Source: Ursus arctos
Taxonomy: Eukaryota; Chordata; Mammalia; Carnivora; Ursidae
Direction: 5' to 3'
Assembly (NCBI RefSeq): GCF_023065955.2
Contig: NW_026623089.1
Span: forward strand, 30,596,767-30,660,766
DNA length: 64,000 nt
Part shown: positions 50,550 to 61,311 of the stretch, piece by piece
Layout: every line of letters starts with the position of its first letter
Numbering within the stretch: position 1 is the first letter of the stretch
Notes under the pieces: generated by a model
The model's input: only the letters and a program-made list of their open reading frames with translations
Database searches by the model: none
Told to the model about the DNA's origin: nothing
Made by a program: the position numbers and the translations under genes

Positions 50550-51080
50550 TGGTCATGGTTTTTGGCAGCCTTTTGTCTTGGTTTTTCTTTTTTCCATCTC
50601 AATTTTCAGGAGCTCTTTATCTATTAGGGATACATATCTCTATTATCTTCTGTACATAGTATTAATGTTAGTATTGTTTCTAGACATCTCTATATTTGTT
50701 ATCTGTGTTGCATAATGCAGCACTTTACTCCCAATTTGTCCTTTGTCTTTTGATACTGCTTATGATGTTTTTTATGCCATGAAAAATTTCTTTATGTTTC
50801 TCTGGTTAAATTTATCCGTCTTTTCGTTTATTGTCTCTGGAGTCTAAGTCAGAGAGAAGGTTGTCAAATTTAACTATGTTTTCTTCATTCTTACACTTAA
50901 CTCTCTGATACACTGGGAGTTGTTTTTGGTAAGTGGTTTGAGGTTTGAATTTAGTTTTATCTTTTGGCATCATATTGAATTTATATACTAATTGGAGCTA
51001 ATGGACACCTTCATCATATTGAGTCATTCTACCCAAGAACATGAAACGTCTCCCCATCTGCTCAAGTCTGCTTTTGTTTT
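50550..51080 (-). mobile_element. Old L1 fragment (antisense)
   Basis: 'tttaagtctatgttttc'-style T-rich text: 'caattttcaggagctctttatctattagggatac', 'aagtggtttgaggtttgaatttagtttta', typical of the reversed L1 ORF2 middle region. Confidence 0.7.
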
Positions 51081-52384
51081 GAGCCCTGTAAATCCAGGTG
51101 GACTGCCTGGGTTGGAAGACTAGGAGCTAGTCAAGTTTCACTCTCTAAAAGATAACAGAAAATTATAATCAATCAGAGCATCTGCTACCAGGGACTTCTG
51201 GCCTCTGGGAGCTCAGCCCCTGGAGGATGTGAGCCTTACCTTGGCTCTCCACATCTCTGACACTCCCGTTCCTTGCACAGAACACTCTGCAACCCCACCC
51301 TCGCCTGTTCTCTGATTTCAACACGGCCCGACTGATGGGAACAACCTGGCCCCCTAATTGCCTCAGACTCTTCGTATCTGCCTCCCACCCTGTTCCTGGC
51401 TGGTGGCTGGGCTGTGTGACTGATGAAGAGAGAAGAGTGTTTGAAAAGCCCCAAAGGGATGCTCCCCTGCTGGGACGTAGTGAGGAATAAGATGGATCCT
51501 GAGGCAAGACTCAGTCACAGAAGGGCATGAATGACATTCGTACTTGGTTCTAGAAGAAAAGCCTCTGAAATCCTTAAGAAGAGTCATCAGCTGGGAATGT
51601 GGGCTGGGAACGAGAACGAGGGTGGATCTGGCTACCAAGAAGTCTTAGGAGGCCAAGCGGTAATCCGGGCGAGGGCCCAGGCTGGCATGAGGGCGGGGTG
51701 ACCGTGCGCATACTACAAAGGAGAATCTGGTCAGCAGATTGGCTCTGGCGGCTGGAGGCAAGGGAAGGGTGATGGCACATGGCCCAGGAGTTGTCCATCC
51801 TGACAGCAGGCTACTGTAGTGTCCCTGCCAACCAGGGACTTGGACGATATGAGAAAGGCTGTTATGGTCCAAGCTAGTCTCCTAGTGAAACAGATGTTGC
51901 CCTCCAGGCCAATTTGACATACAGAACATCGAGATTACTGAATGGGTAAAATAGAGAGCAGATTTGTCTCACAGAAAGTGGAGCCTTGAGCTGCAAAGAG
52001 TCTGTGCCCATTTGCTCAAGTCACCTATTTGCTCTCTTCTTCCTTCTTTCTCCCTTCTTGACCCCACTCCCCACAAAGGAGGAAAACAGACTGTCAGCAT
52101 GTACCACACTTCCTTTTCTCTCTTTGCCTTTTCTGGCCTCTTCTGCTATTTTTCCCCACTTGCTCTCTGTGCCAGGCTTCCTCCCTCAGCTTCCTCCCAA
52201 ACCTGCCTCCATCTGGATCCTCCACAAGCACTGCCCAGTTAACCACACATTGGCCTGACCAGCAGCGACTTTGGCCTGCAATGTCACAAAGCTGCTAGGG
52301 CCACTGTTCTTACAGCACACCCACCCCACTCCACCCCACAAAAGAGGGCCAGTGCAAGAGAGGAAAAAAGACTGAATGGTTTGG

Positions 52385-52525
52385 GCATTAGGGGGCCTGG
52401 CTTGGGGAGCAGGAAGACCAGGTGGCCTTAGGTAAGTTATGTCACCTTTCTGAGGCTCAGACTTCACGTCAGGAATGGGAATGGGAATGGTAGCCCCTCT
52501 CATAGTTGCTGTGAGGCTGACCATC
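52385..52525 (+). repeat. MIR fragment (sense)
   Basis: 'gaccaggtggccttaggtaagttatgtcacctttctgaggctcag' with a degenerate 'aatgggaatgggaatggtag'. Confidence 0.6.
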
Positions 52526-52558
52526 GTGGGAGTAGATTATGGGTAGAACCACAGAACT

Positions 52559-52780
52559 GGGGCACCTGGGGAGGCTCAGTTGGTTAAGCGTCCAACTCTT
52601 GGTTTCGGCTCAGCTCATGATCTCAGGGTGGTGAGATCCAGCCCCGTGTCAGGCTCCATGCTTAGTGGGGAGTCAGCTTGAGATTCTCTCTCCTTCTCCC
52701 TCTGTCCCTCCCCTTGCTTGCATGCACACACTCTCTCTCTCTCTAAAATAAATAAATAAATCTTAAAAAAAAAAAAAAAA
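52559..52780 (+). mobile_element. Carnivore SINE (SINEC, older type)
   Basis: Starts GGGGCACCTGGGGAGGCTCA, GTTGGTTAAGCGTCCAACTC, 'tcatgatctcagggtggtgag', CT-rich run, AATAAATAAATCTT(A)n tail. Short flanking AGAACCA repeat. This subfamily occurs widely in Carnivora. Confidence 0.95.
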
Positions 52781-53079
52781 GAACCATACTGCATAGTGCC
52801 AACATTGCCGCTTGCGTACTTTGGCAGTGTGTCTAAACCAGCTCTAGCAGGAGAAAAGCCATCAGCAGGTGGGTGGCAGAGCAGAGTGGCTGAACTTTCA
52901 GTTCCGGTAAAGACTTGGACTACTTCCAAGGCTCTGTAAACTGCCACAACCACCTAGTCCCTCACTGGGAAGCAATCTAGTAAAGACCATCACAGGCTTC
53001 TCTTCTGGAAACTGTGAGGGTGTTTCCATTGGTGGAATCCAATTTCTGGGCACATGGGCCAGTGTCCAGATGTCATGTC

Positions 53080-53215
53080 GGAAGTAGCCTGAGTTCTCCT
53101 TAAACCCCCTTTCTGTTCTCTAAAGATGAGAAGTTGAGGTCAGGGAGACTAAGTGATTCACCCAAGGTCATGGATAAGTTGGTGCCTCTATGTCAGAGCA
53201 GGACCCTCAGCTGAA
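53080..53215 (-). repeat. MIR fragment (antisense)
   Basis: 'aagatgagaagttgaggtcaggg', 'gtgattcacccaaggtcatgg'. Confidence 0.6.
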
Positions 53216-53229
53216 TCAATGACCTCTCT

Positions 53230-53395
53230 TGTGATGGCAAAGCCCTGTGATTCTCAGCTTAGACTACAGAAACAGGCTTAAGTTTGAGTCCCAGCTCTTT
53301 CATGAATGAGAGGCAAAAATTTGAGCCAGTTACCTAATCTCTCTACAAATCAGTTTCGTCCCATGTGAAATGGGTGTCATCGTATGGAGACATGG
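53230..53395 (+). repeat. MIR SINE (sense)
   Basis: 'ggcttaagtttgagtcccagctctttcatgaatg', 'gagccagttacctaatctc', 'tgtgaaatgggtgtcatcg'. Confidence 0.65.
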
Positions 53396-53599
53396 AAAGC
53401 ATTCAGTAGCCTATTGTTGTTTATTGTCATTCATAGATGCAGTGAAAGACCCAAGAGAAACCAGGGTTCATTGGGTCTCATCCCCAAGCTCCAGTATAGT
53501 GTGTCTTCTTGTTCTCAAGTCTCAGCATCTCACAGAGCTGAGACTTAGGCTGTCCTGGCTTTGCCCCATAATTCTAGACCATATCTTCTTTATTTATTT

Positions 53600-54240
53600 T
53601 TGTTAAATATTTAATACCTACAGTAGGTACCTATATACCTGCCACTCAACATAAGAAGTAGGACACCACCATTGCCTCTGAAGCCCTGTGTGCCCCTTCA
53701 CTCCAACCCCCATCCCTGTGACCATTCACCTGAATCTTACATCTATCATTCCTTCCCTCTGTTTGACCATATAGATGTGTGTCTTAAATAATATATTAGT
53801 AGTTCCACATGTCTTTAGCCTTAATATAACTGGAATCATGATGTGTGGTCTTCTTTAACTTGCCTTTATTGCACAAATTATTTTTGTTATTTATCCATAC
53901 TGACACAATTGTACTTCACTCATTGTCACTGTTGAATAGAACTCCATTGCGTCCATGTGCCAAAATTAATGTATTCTTTCTCCTGTTGATGGGCAATTGG
54001 GTTATTTCCAGTGTTTTTAAGCTTTCTATTAGAAAGGGTGCTTCCAAAACAATTCTTGCACATGACCTTGGTGTACATGGTATCTTCATACTGCTTTGTC
54101 ATGTCTATGACCCAAATTACTTTGGTAACACCAAAGTGTTTCCAGAGTGATTGTGCCTACTTGAATTTTTATCAACAGTGTATAGAGTTCCAAATTTTCT
54201 CTAAGGTTGGGATTATCATTTCTCATCTGTCCATCTAGAG
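53600..54240 (-). mobile_element. Old L1 3' fragment (antisense)
   Basis: 'cctccatcgtcc'-like reversed L1 text: 'gaatagaactccattgcgtccatgtgcc', 'cctgttgatgggcaattgggttatttcc', 'ccagagtgattgtgcctacttg'. Diverged. Confidence 0.75.
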
Positions 54241-55679
54241 ATTAATTTTCATGTCCACTGCGCTGTGTAAATTGAGACTGTTTATGATGGTACATTGTTC
54301 TCCATGTGCTGTGGAAGCCACATTGTGTGGCCTCATTCTTTCTACGAGTCCTGAGCTAAAGCTTGGTATCCTTGATCTCCAGGCTTGCACTGACTTTCTT
54401 GGGAAGTTGGTTACAGCTGCGGCAGCACGCTACACACCACGTGGAGCAAAATGTCCAGTCTGGAAAAGCAGACTCTCATTTTTATTATGTCAGACTAAAT
54501 ACAGTAAAAAAGAAGAAAGACAAGTGGCTGTAAAAAGAAAATGCGGAAGTGTAACTCCTGCCCCTGCTTTTTTTCTCTGGGGAAATAAGAAGTTGCCAGT
54601 CCAGGTGCGAAGCAGATTTGTTGGTTGAGAGAAAGATCAAGTGGCTGAGGGGGTGCACTTTACAGTAATTTAGAAGAAACAGGCTGGCTCTCATCATCCC
54701 AGTCAGTGAAGCTTGATTTTCTTGATCCTTGATGACATTGTAATAACCTTCACCCTTCCCGTCTACTGGTTTCTTTCAGTTAAGAACTATGGCAAGAGGG
54801 TGGGCGAGGCTCTAGAACTCCTTCGGGATGCGCTGCAAGATACCCAGTGTAGAAAATTGAGCTTCTTGTTTGGGGAAAATAAACAATTGGAAGAGGCAAG
54901 AGCTTGCATTTTTCTCATGAAAGATTGCTCCCTCACAGGTCTGGCCAACGTGGTGGCTTGGCCAAGCAGAAGGGCCCCACCCTTTAATAGCTCTGAGGAC
55001 TCTGCTCCTGAACATCTGGTCGAACTAGAAATTCAGAGGCAGCACATGAATGTGAATAATCCAAATTTACCTAGAGAAATACAGAACTTCTGTTTGTACA
55101 AAGAAGAGATGCAGAGGGGAAGAAATCATCTACCACTTCCACGTCTGCCAGAGCCACTACTGCCCCCCCTTCCCCCTCTCCTCCTCACTCCCCCCCACCT
55201 CCTTCAGGTCTCTCCTTTTGTCTCCTCCTCACATCTCCCCCTCTGTATTCAGCCAGACCTGGGTCTCTAACAGGAGAGGTGACTTGGAGCCTCTACTGTG
55301 TCCTTTCTATGTATTCCTCAGACCCAAGAGAGGGCTGGTCACCTAAATAAATGTGGTAAGTGTGCACCTGCTTCACAAAGGCAAGCAGCGCTTTCTTGCT
55401 GGCCACAGGGACGTGTGCCCAGACGTGAAAGGAACTGTCCCTCTCATTTTCCTCCTCCCTGACCTTAAACTGCCTTCTGCTCTCTAAATGACAGTACAGA
55501 AATGCCATTTTCGTATCATGGTTCTTTAAGTGGAAAAGTTTATCCATGGATTTATGCAAATGAACAGAAAGTCCCCAAGAGACCTTCTGATGGAATTGAT
55601 TATTCTGCTTTTCCTCAAGCCCAGGAAGCTACTGGGGACAGAATGACACCTGCTGAAAACAGGGACTATATGTGTTTGA

Positions 55680-56059
55680 GACAACAGGAAGTAGTGACCA
55701 GCCAGAAGCCAGTCCTGGTCTGGTTACAAATCTGGTTATAAAAGAAAGCAGCTGCAAAGAAATTTGCATGTCCAGTAGGTTTCACTATTAAAGTTTACAC
55801 AACGTGGAGTAATCAGCCAAGCTGGCTGGCTACCCAGATCACATGATTATGTAGAAACATGAAACTTGACTATGTGCTCGAGCAAGTTTTACTTCTCCCT
55901 AGTGTAGGGTGTTTGCCAGCAGCCTGCACTCTCGGAAATCAGACTCAAGTGACTGGGACCCTTGAGATCAAAGGCTTACCATGCTTCTCCCTAGGAGGGC
56001 CAGGGACTGCTGACGTGACCACTGACGGTTATTTGTGGCTCTTATAATTAACAAAAAGA
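55680..56059 (+). promoter_or_regulatory. BLNK: BLNK upstream region with octamer and Ets/PU.1-like motifs
   Basis: Within 380 bases of the BLNK ATG there is an exact octamer ATTTGCAT (55762-55769), an Ets/PU.1-type ACAGGAAGTAG (about 55683-55693), and an EBF-like TCCCTAGGAG (about 55989) with one mismatch to the TCCCNNGGGA palindrome. No TATA box is obvious. The transcription start cannot be fixed from sequence, so part of this stretch will be 5' UTR. Confidence 0.45.
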
Positions 56060-56106
56060 ATGGACAAGCTTAATAAAATAACTGTCCCTGCCAGTCAGAA
56101 GTTGAG
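56060..56106 (+). CDS. BLNK: B-cell linker protein, first coding exon (rest off the window)
   Basis: BLNK (SLP-65) is the cytoplasmic adaptor that couples Syk to BTK and PLC-gamma-2 downstream of the pre-B and B-cell receptors. The ATG opens MDKLNKITVPASQKL plus two bases of Arg, then the donor TTGAG|GTAAGA. This equals the human BLNK N-terminus (M-D-K-L-N-K-I-T-V-P-A-S-Q-K-L-R) by recall and ends in the same phase (2). It forms the start of the N-terminal leucine-zipper/basic segment used for membrane anchoring. The next exon (QLQKMVHDIKN...) was not found before 64000. The head-to-head order with DNTT matches human synteny. Confidence 0.92.
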
Positions 56107-57189
56107 GTAAGATTTTCCCCATCCAATACTTCTCCTTCTTCTGCTGCTGCTTCTCCTTTTTTTTAAATGATCTTACTGCATCTGAGAAATCCTGAAATCC
56201 TGGAATACTTTGCTAGTTGTAAGGCAGTGGGTGGCAATTGCTATAAGGAAGTAGACTGAGTTTTTAAAGAAATATGTAGGAACAAGTGGGCTTATTCTAG
56301 CTGGCTTTTACCATTGAAAGATTAAGGTAGAAGATTCTGGAGAGACAGTTAAAAAAAAAAAAAAAGCCAAGGGCTAAGATTCTGCTAAAGGTCGGCTTTC
56401 AGAGTCTGAATACAACAAACTAGTCTAAGGAAGGGTTTATCTCAACCATTTCATTGTGGGTCACTATCGAATGCTTAATGTTAAGGAATATTGTAACCAT
56501 TTGTGTTCGTTGTGGTTGTACTATCTCTTATTTATTTTGTGGGTGTATATCACATGTGCTTGGGGACGTAAGATCTGTTTTTCCAGTGTTCTTATGTCAG
56601 TATAACAATTATCTATAAAAGCTACTTAGAAAGATAAAACCAGAAGTGGCCCAAGGAACAAGAATCAAAAAACTCCTCTGAGCTACGGAAAAGACAATGT
56701 CCCAAATTTTGATTTTGAAGATCTTTTTGTCTCATTGTAACAGCATCATAGTTTCTGGAGACTGAAACTTTTAAATGTTCAATGAGTGTTTTACATTCCA
56801 ACTACTGAAGTTCAAATGAACTTCAGTTTTTCATGGCTGATGTGACACGTGTAGCAAGTATGTTTTCGCAAACAATAAGGAGCCAGAGAATTAGAGCTCT
56901 TGAGGCAAAATGTGAGAGATATTAGTCTGAAATTGGCAGTGAGACTGCCCTTCACAGTGAGAATATGGATCTTACACCTGGTAGGTGCTTGGTAAATGGT
57001 GGTTTTGAAATGAACTGCTGATCTGGGACGGGTAGACTCTGTCGGCGCAGTCAGCCATTTCAAGGGTGTCTTGGTGAATGCTGTGGTATGACCTGACCGA
57101 CAGGCTACAAGAAGTTACCTCAGTCTTTCCCTTGGTCTCGAGTCGCTACTCCCTCCTGGATGCGGGGGGGCGGTGAGTCAATGAAACTA

Positions 57190-57560
57190 GTAAGTGACTG
57201 AATGAGTATAAGAAAGGAATTGGAGTAGCCGGAAAAGTTTTCATGGAGAAGATGTTTCAAGAGCTAGGTTTGAGAGGTGGGTAAGACGAAAGTAGTGTGA
57301 GAACTGGAGGAAGAGCAATGAGCTGGGAGGAAGGAAATAGAGAAACTGACACTTGGGGCTGGCCTTGAGTACAGTTCATTGGTGGGATGAGGAGGAGGGT
57401 GTTCTGTCCAATAGGGACTATGGAGCAGGGTATATGGGACCAGAAGGTCCTGATGAGGTAGGATGTGTAGGTTGGGGCCAGCTCACAAAGGACAGTGAGG
57501 GCTCTATCCATGGGACATTAGAGAATGGTTTACAGGGTTAGAGATGTCATGCCAGCAAGC
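57190..57560 (+). repeat. L2-like fragment
   Basis: 'aaagttttcatggagaagatgtttcaagagctagg', 'ctgggaggaaggaaatagag', 'acaaaggacagtgagggctc' in L2 internal order. Confidence 0.55.
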
Positions 57561-57900
57561 TTACTAAAGGGTGACAGATGAACTAGAGGGGGAGGGAGTT
57601 GGGGGCAGGGATACTCTGTAATGGGGGCAGTTTAGGAACCCGAGAATCTAGGGTTATAGGCCTGGACTTGGGGCACAGCAGTGAGAAGGGAAAGGAAAGG
57701 AGTCGTAGGAGAGACATGCCAAAGAAACTAACAAGGCATGGATATTAGGGCTTCTCTCAAATGAGCAAGAGGATTTTACAAAGTCCTTTCCAAACATTCC
57801 ATAACCTGGAGCTATAAGAAGCCTTAGAACCCCTTTTAGGAAATCCAGATGGGAATTTAAATGAAGAAAAGCAATAGAACCTGAATCACTTTATGATTCC

Positions 57901-57912
57901 CCCCCCCCCCCA
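57901..57912 (+). repeat. C homopolymer run
   Basis: Twelve or so uninterrupted C residues. Confidence 0.95.
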
Positions 57913-58851
57913 GCTGCCTCAGGACAAAGTCCAGTTTAATCACAGAGTGGTGGATAGGCAATATGCAACCATAGATTATAGGGTAGAAAACCAAAATTAT
58001 ATTGTGGATAATCATACACTACACTCATCTGCTTAGGCAGAAATAACTTTTTTTCCACTTGGCTACTCAGTTGTCTTTACAGAATTGGCCTGTTTTGGTA
58101 AAATGTGCACTGTTGACGTGGAACTTTTCAAAGAAATGAAATTGTAAACACAATGGACTTGAAGCACCATCTTAAATCTTTTCTGTAATTAGATGGGACG
58201 GCGAGGAATAGGGAAATGAAGTACTGGATCCCTGTCGTTTGCGTCCTCTGTCCTGACTAGTTAACACCAGTTCAGAAGGTTGCCTAACTGCAATTATTTG
58301 GTGCCAGGTGACAGAGTAAGTGAAGAGTTGTGTTTATATTCTTAGGTTTATCGAAATTTATATGAGAATTTGCTTAAATTCTTAGCCACAAAAATAGATA
58401 GTGAGTGTCCATCAAGGGCACATCGTGATCCTGACATAACAATTATTAGCTTAAAAATGGTAGTCATTCATATCATTGTTATTCTTTCTTATTAATTTTG
58501 TAGGTACACAATTGATACCCTAACCATTGATCCTTGATAAAGTTTATGTTCATTTCAGTTCTTCTTTTTAGCTCTTTTGGTTGTGTTACTTGTTGATTGT
58601 GACAGCAGTGGCATTTAGCTTTGCAAGGACTGCAGGCGTGACAAACACCCCTCCTCCGCCTTAGCCTAAGTGGCTAATACAACTGTTGAGTACAACAGAG
58701 TCCTGTCTTGGGTGTCTGGGTCTCACCGCTAGGACTTCCACTTGGAGACCTAATTTCTGGGACATGACTTCTCTTCTCAGGTCTTGGAATCCTCAACTGG
58801 AATTTCCAGTTACTTGATTTTTCAAATTCAGTTCTTCAGAAACAAATTCAC

Positions 58852-58955
58852 TGGGGTGTCTGGCTGGCTTACTTGGTAGAGCATGTAACTCTTGATCTCA
58901 GAGTCGTGAGTTTGAGCCCCATGTTTGGGTGTAGGAATTACTTTAAAAAAGAAAA
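58852..58955 (+). mobile_element. Short, old carnivore SINE with target duplication
   Basis: 'tggggtgtctggctggc', TTACTTGGTAGAGCATGTAA, CTCTTGATCTCAGAGTCGTG, AGTTTGAGCCCCATGTTTGG and an A-rich tail: the tRNA-like head with a short body. Flanks AGAAACAAATTCAC at 58838-58851 and 58956-58969 are identical. Confidence 0.95.
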
Positions 58956-59439
58956 AGAAACAAATTCACCTTCTTATCACCTTTCTGCCACTAGCTCCAT
59001 CTCTGATAGTCCCTGTTCCTATCAACGGTATCGTCATCAGCCCTAACTGTTTCATCCCTGTCTGCACCTCCATTCACCTACCACACCCTGTAGTCTATCT
59101 TTTATGATGCTTCCATATATTCTACATATGGCTTTTCTATCACATCATCCTGGATAGGTCCTCATCCCCCCTGTGTCCCCCAGTTTGGACCAGACAATTT
59201 CCAAAGTCCCTCTCAGCTCTGATGTTCTGTGATCCTTTAGGCATGGAGACCATTCTCTGACCCCACTGTTTAGCGATGGGCAGCTTTCAAAGATTTTATC
59301 CCAAGGCCCTCAGGAAATATTTCCTGATTGAATCATCAGTCCTTAGCTGATGCCCATTCCTTAACAGTGGGGTCAGAGAACACAACCAGACAGCAGCCAA
59401 GGAGGTCACCTAGAAGGTTGCTGTTATGTATTTAGAAGG

Positions 59440-59605
59440 ACAATGCAGTCGGAGCCCCAAAAGGTCAAATTTCAATTGCCAATTATTAGCTATGGGTCCT
59501 GAGAAAGTCACTCAGCTTCTATAAGCTTCAGTTTCCTCAACAGTCAAATACAACTAGAGATGCCCTCCTCACAGGCTCATTGTGAACACCAAGTAAGACA
59601 ACATG
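59440..59605 (+). repeat. MIR SINE (sense)
   Basis: 'ccaattattagctatgggtcctgag', 'cagtttcctcaacagtcaaat', 'ctcctcacaggctcattgtgaa'. Confidence 0.7.
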
Positions 59606-60570
59606 GGCTGAATGTTATTTGCCTCATGATTAGTATAACAAGTAAATAAAAAGGAAACACAATAACCAGTACTTCAATCCCCACATCATGAGTGACCATT
59701 TGGTGTCTCTCTTCCCACTCATGGTAATGGATCCAACCCCCTTTAACTGAAGTGGCAAGCAGAGCAGGAAGCTGCCCAGGGGCTCATGGTGGATAGAGCA
59801 ACTCTTGAATGTGTATGTGTCTGGGAGCATTTATCTTCTCATTCTTTATAAGCTTAGGGTGAGGCCAGTGGTGATGTGGGAGGGCAAAAAGAAGGCACAG
59901 CCTCTAATGGTAGAGATACGATAGACTTTCTGGGAAGTATTTCTCTTCACCTGCCCACCTGCATTATGTCAGCTGAGAATCTGCTCAGCTGGGACATTCA
60001 TTCTGTGTCACACCAGTGGGTAGAATCCTCAGACGAGACCTCTTTCTCCTTGTGGGCAAGCTGACCAGAGCCACATCACTAGAATTTGTTTAGTGTTTGT
60101 ACCTTTCAGGATCACCAGCTAAGAAAGCTCAAGGCACTTTACCTCACCCACTCTGGGCATGGTTGTGCCAGGAAAACCCTAAACCAGAGTCCACACATCC
60201 AAGGCATCCTCTCTCCTGGATCCAGTGGTTGCCTCCATGCTATGGCTGAACAACTCCCTTCTTTTCATGCAGCTGGCCTCCCAGCGGGCTGTGATACTCT
60301 CAACCAGGTGTTCAAGAACCCAACCACGATTACACTGTAGCCAAGCCTCCTACATCAGTGGACTGGAGGAGCCTGGGCTGGTACCAGACGTTTTGGCCAC
60401 ACGTCTACAGATAGTCTCTTGATTGTCCCCCACAGATGACTAACCTTGTCTGTTTGGTGGAGAATCTACTGTTTGGTTCATTTTCAAAGAGGATCTTACT
60501 ATTGCCAAGCCCATGCAGTGACAACAGAAATCTAGGCTTGTCAGAGAATACGAATAAGAAAAATTGAACG

Positions 60571-60766
60571 GGGGCGCCTGGGTGGTTCAGTTGGTTAAGC
60601 GTCTACCTTCGGCTCAGGTCATGATCCCAGGGTCCTGGGATCGAGCCCCACATTGGGCTCCCTGCTCAGAGGGGAGCCTGCTTCTCCCTCTCCCTGCTGC
60701 TCCCCCTACTTGTGTGCTCTTTCTCTGTCAAATCAATCAATATTTATTGATCTTTTTAAAAAAAAG
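60571..60766 (+). mobile_element. Carnivore SINE (SINEC) with perfect target duplication
   Basis: Starts GGGGCGCCTGGGTGGTTCAG, TTGGTTAAGCGTCTACCTTC, 'cattgggctccctgctcag'. Flanked by AAGAAAAATTGAA at 60556-60568 and 60767-60779. The tail carries an unusual AATCAATCAATATTTATTGA inset. Confidence 0.96.
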
Positions 60767-60885
60767 AAGAAAAATTGAATGACAGCTTGCTGCAGGGAAA
60801 CCGAGAGCTCTCTGTGGCTTTTTTAGTAACCCTCTAGAAGCATCCTTCTGCTGTCCTCCCAAAGGCATGACTGCGTCATTTAGAT

Positions 60886-61085
60886 CAGTGCTTCTCCACC
60901 GGGGGCACTTTTGCCCTCCAAGGGACAGCCGATGTCACCACTGGGGAGGGGAGTGCTACTGGCACCGAGGAGGTAGACGCCAGGGGTGCTGCTAAACATC
61001 CTGCCTTTACAGAGCAGTTCTCCCAGCGAAGAATTACCTGCCCCCAAATTTCACTAGTGCTGCTACTGAGGAATGGATTCAGACC
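60886..61085 (+). mobile_element. MER5A (hAT-Charlie) DNA transposon
   Basis: Follows MER5A end to end: CAGTGCTTCTCCACCGGGGG, 'ttgccctccaagggaca', GTGCTACTGGCACCGAGGAG, AGACGCCAGGGGTGCTGCTA, AACATCCTGC, 'gaagaattacctgcccccaaat'. Confidence 0.88.
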
Positions 61086-61286
61086 AGTAATGAATTCTGT
61101 CTGGGACTGGAAGCACTTCTTCATTTGTATGTTCTTACAGAGACGGTATGTAGTCAACGTTCAGAATATATATCTTTGCAATTGATGGGCCTCTGCTCAC
61201 TGGGCTGATTTTCCTATATCCGGGACGTTTTGGGTGAGGGGTTGCCAAGAGAAGGGCTGGAGGTGCTTGGGCCTGTATTTCAATGA

Positions 61287-61311
61287 GTTGTTGCTGTTGT
61301 TGTTGTTGTTT
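61287..61311 (+). repeat. (GTT)n simple repeat
   Basis: About eight GTT/GCT triplets. Confidence 0.92.

Larger units (their letters stand above)
26969..56059. other. DNTT-BLNK intergenic region (about 29 kb)
   Basis: Divergent intergenic space between the two gene starts. No protein-coding gene could be supported. Stretches with no recognised element include about 28100-28740, 33690-35160, 35690-37130, 42390-43570, 45014-46480, 46540-47640, 48600-50070, 51090-52380 and 54245-55680. They may hold enhancers, but the sequence alone does not say. Confidence 0.8.

Noticed and set aside
54713..55270. 185-codon plus-strand open frame upstream of BLNK
   Set aside because: Looked at as a possible extra 5' exon, but the C-terminal half is a Pro/Leu-rich translation of a CT-rich tract and no similarity to BLNK or other proteins is seen.
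58852..58955. tRNA gene
   Set aside because: The tRNA-like head belongs to a SINE with a body, A-rich tail and target duplication. The same holds for the other SINE heads.
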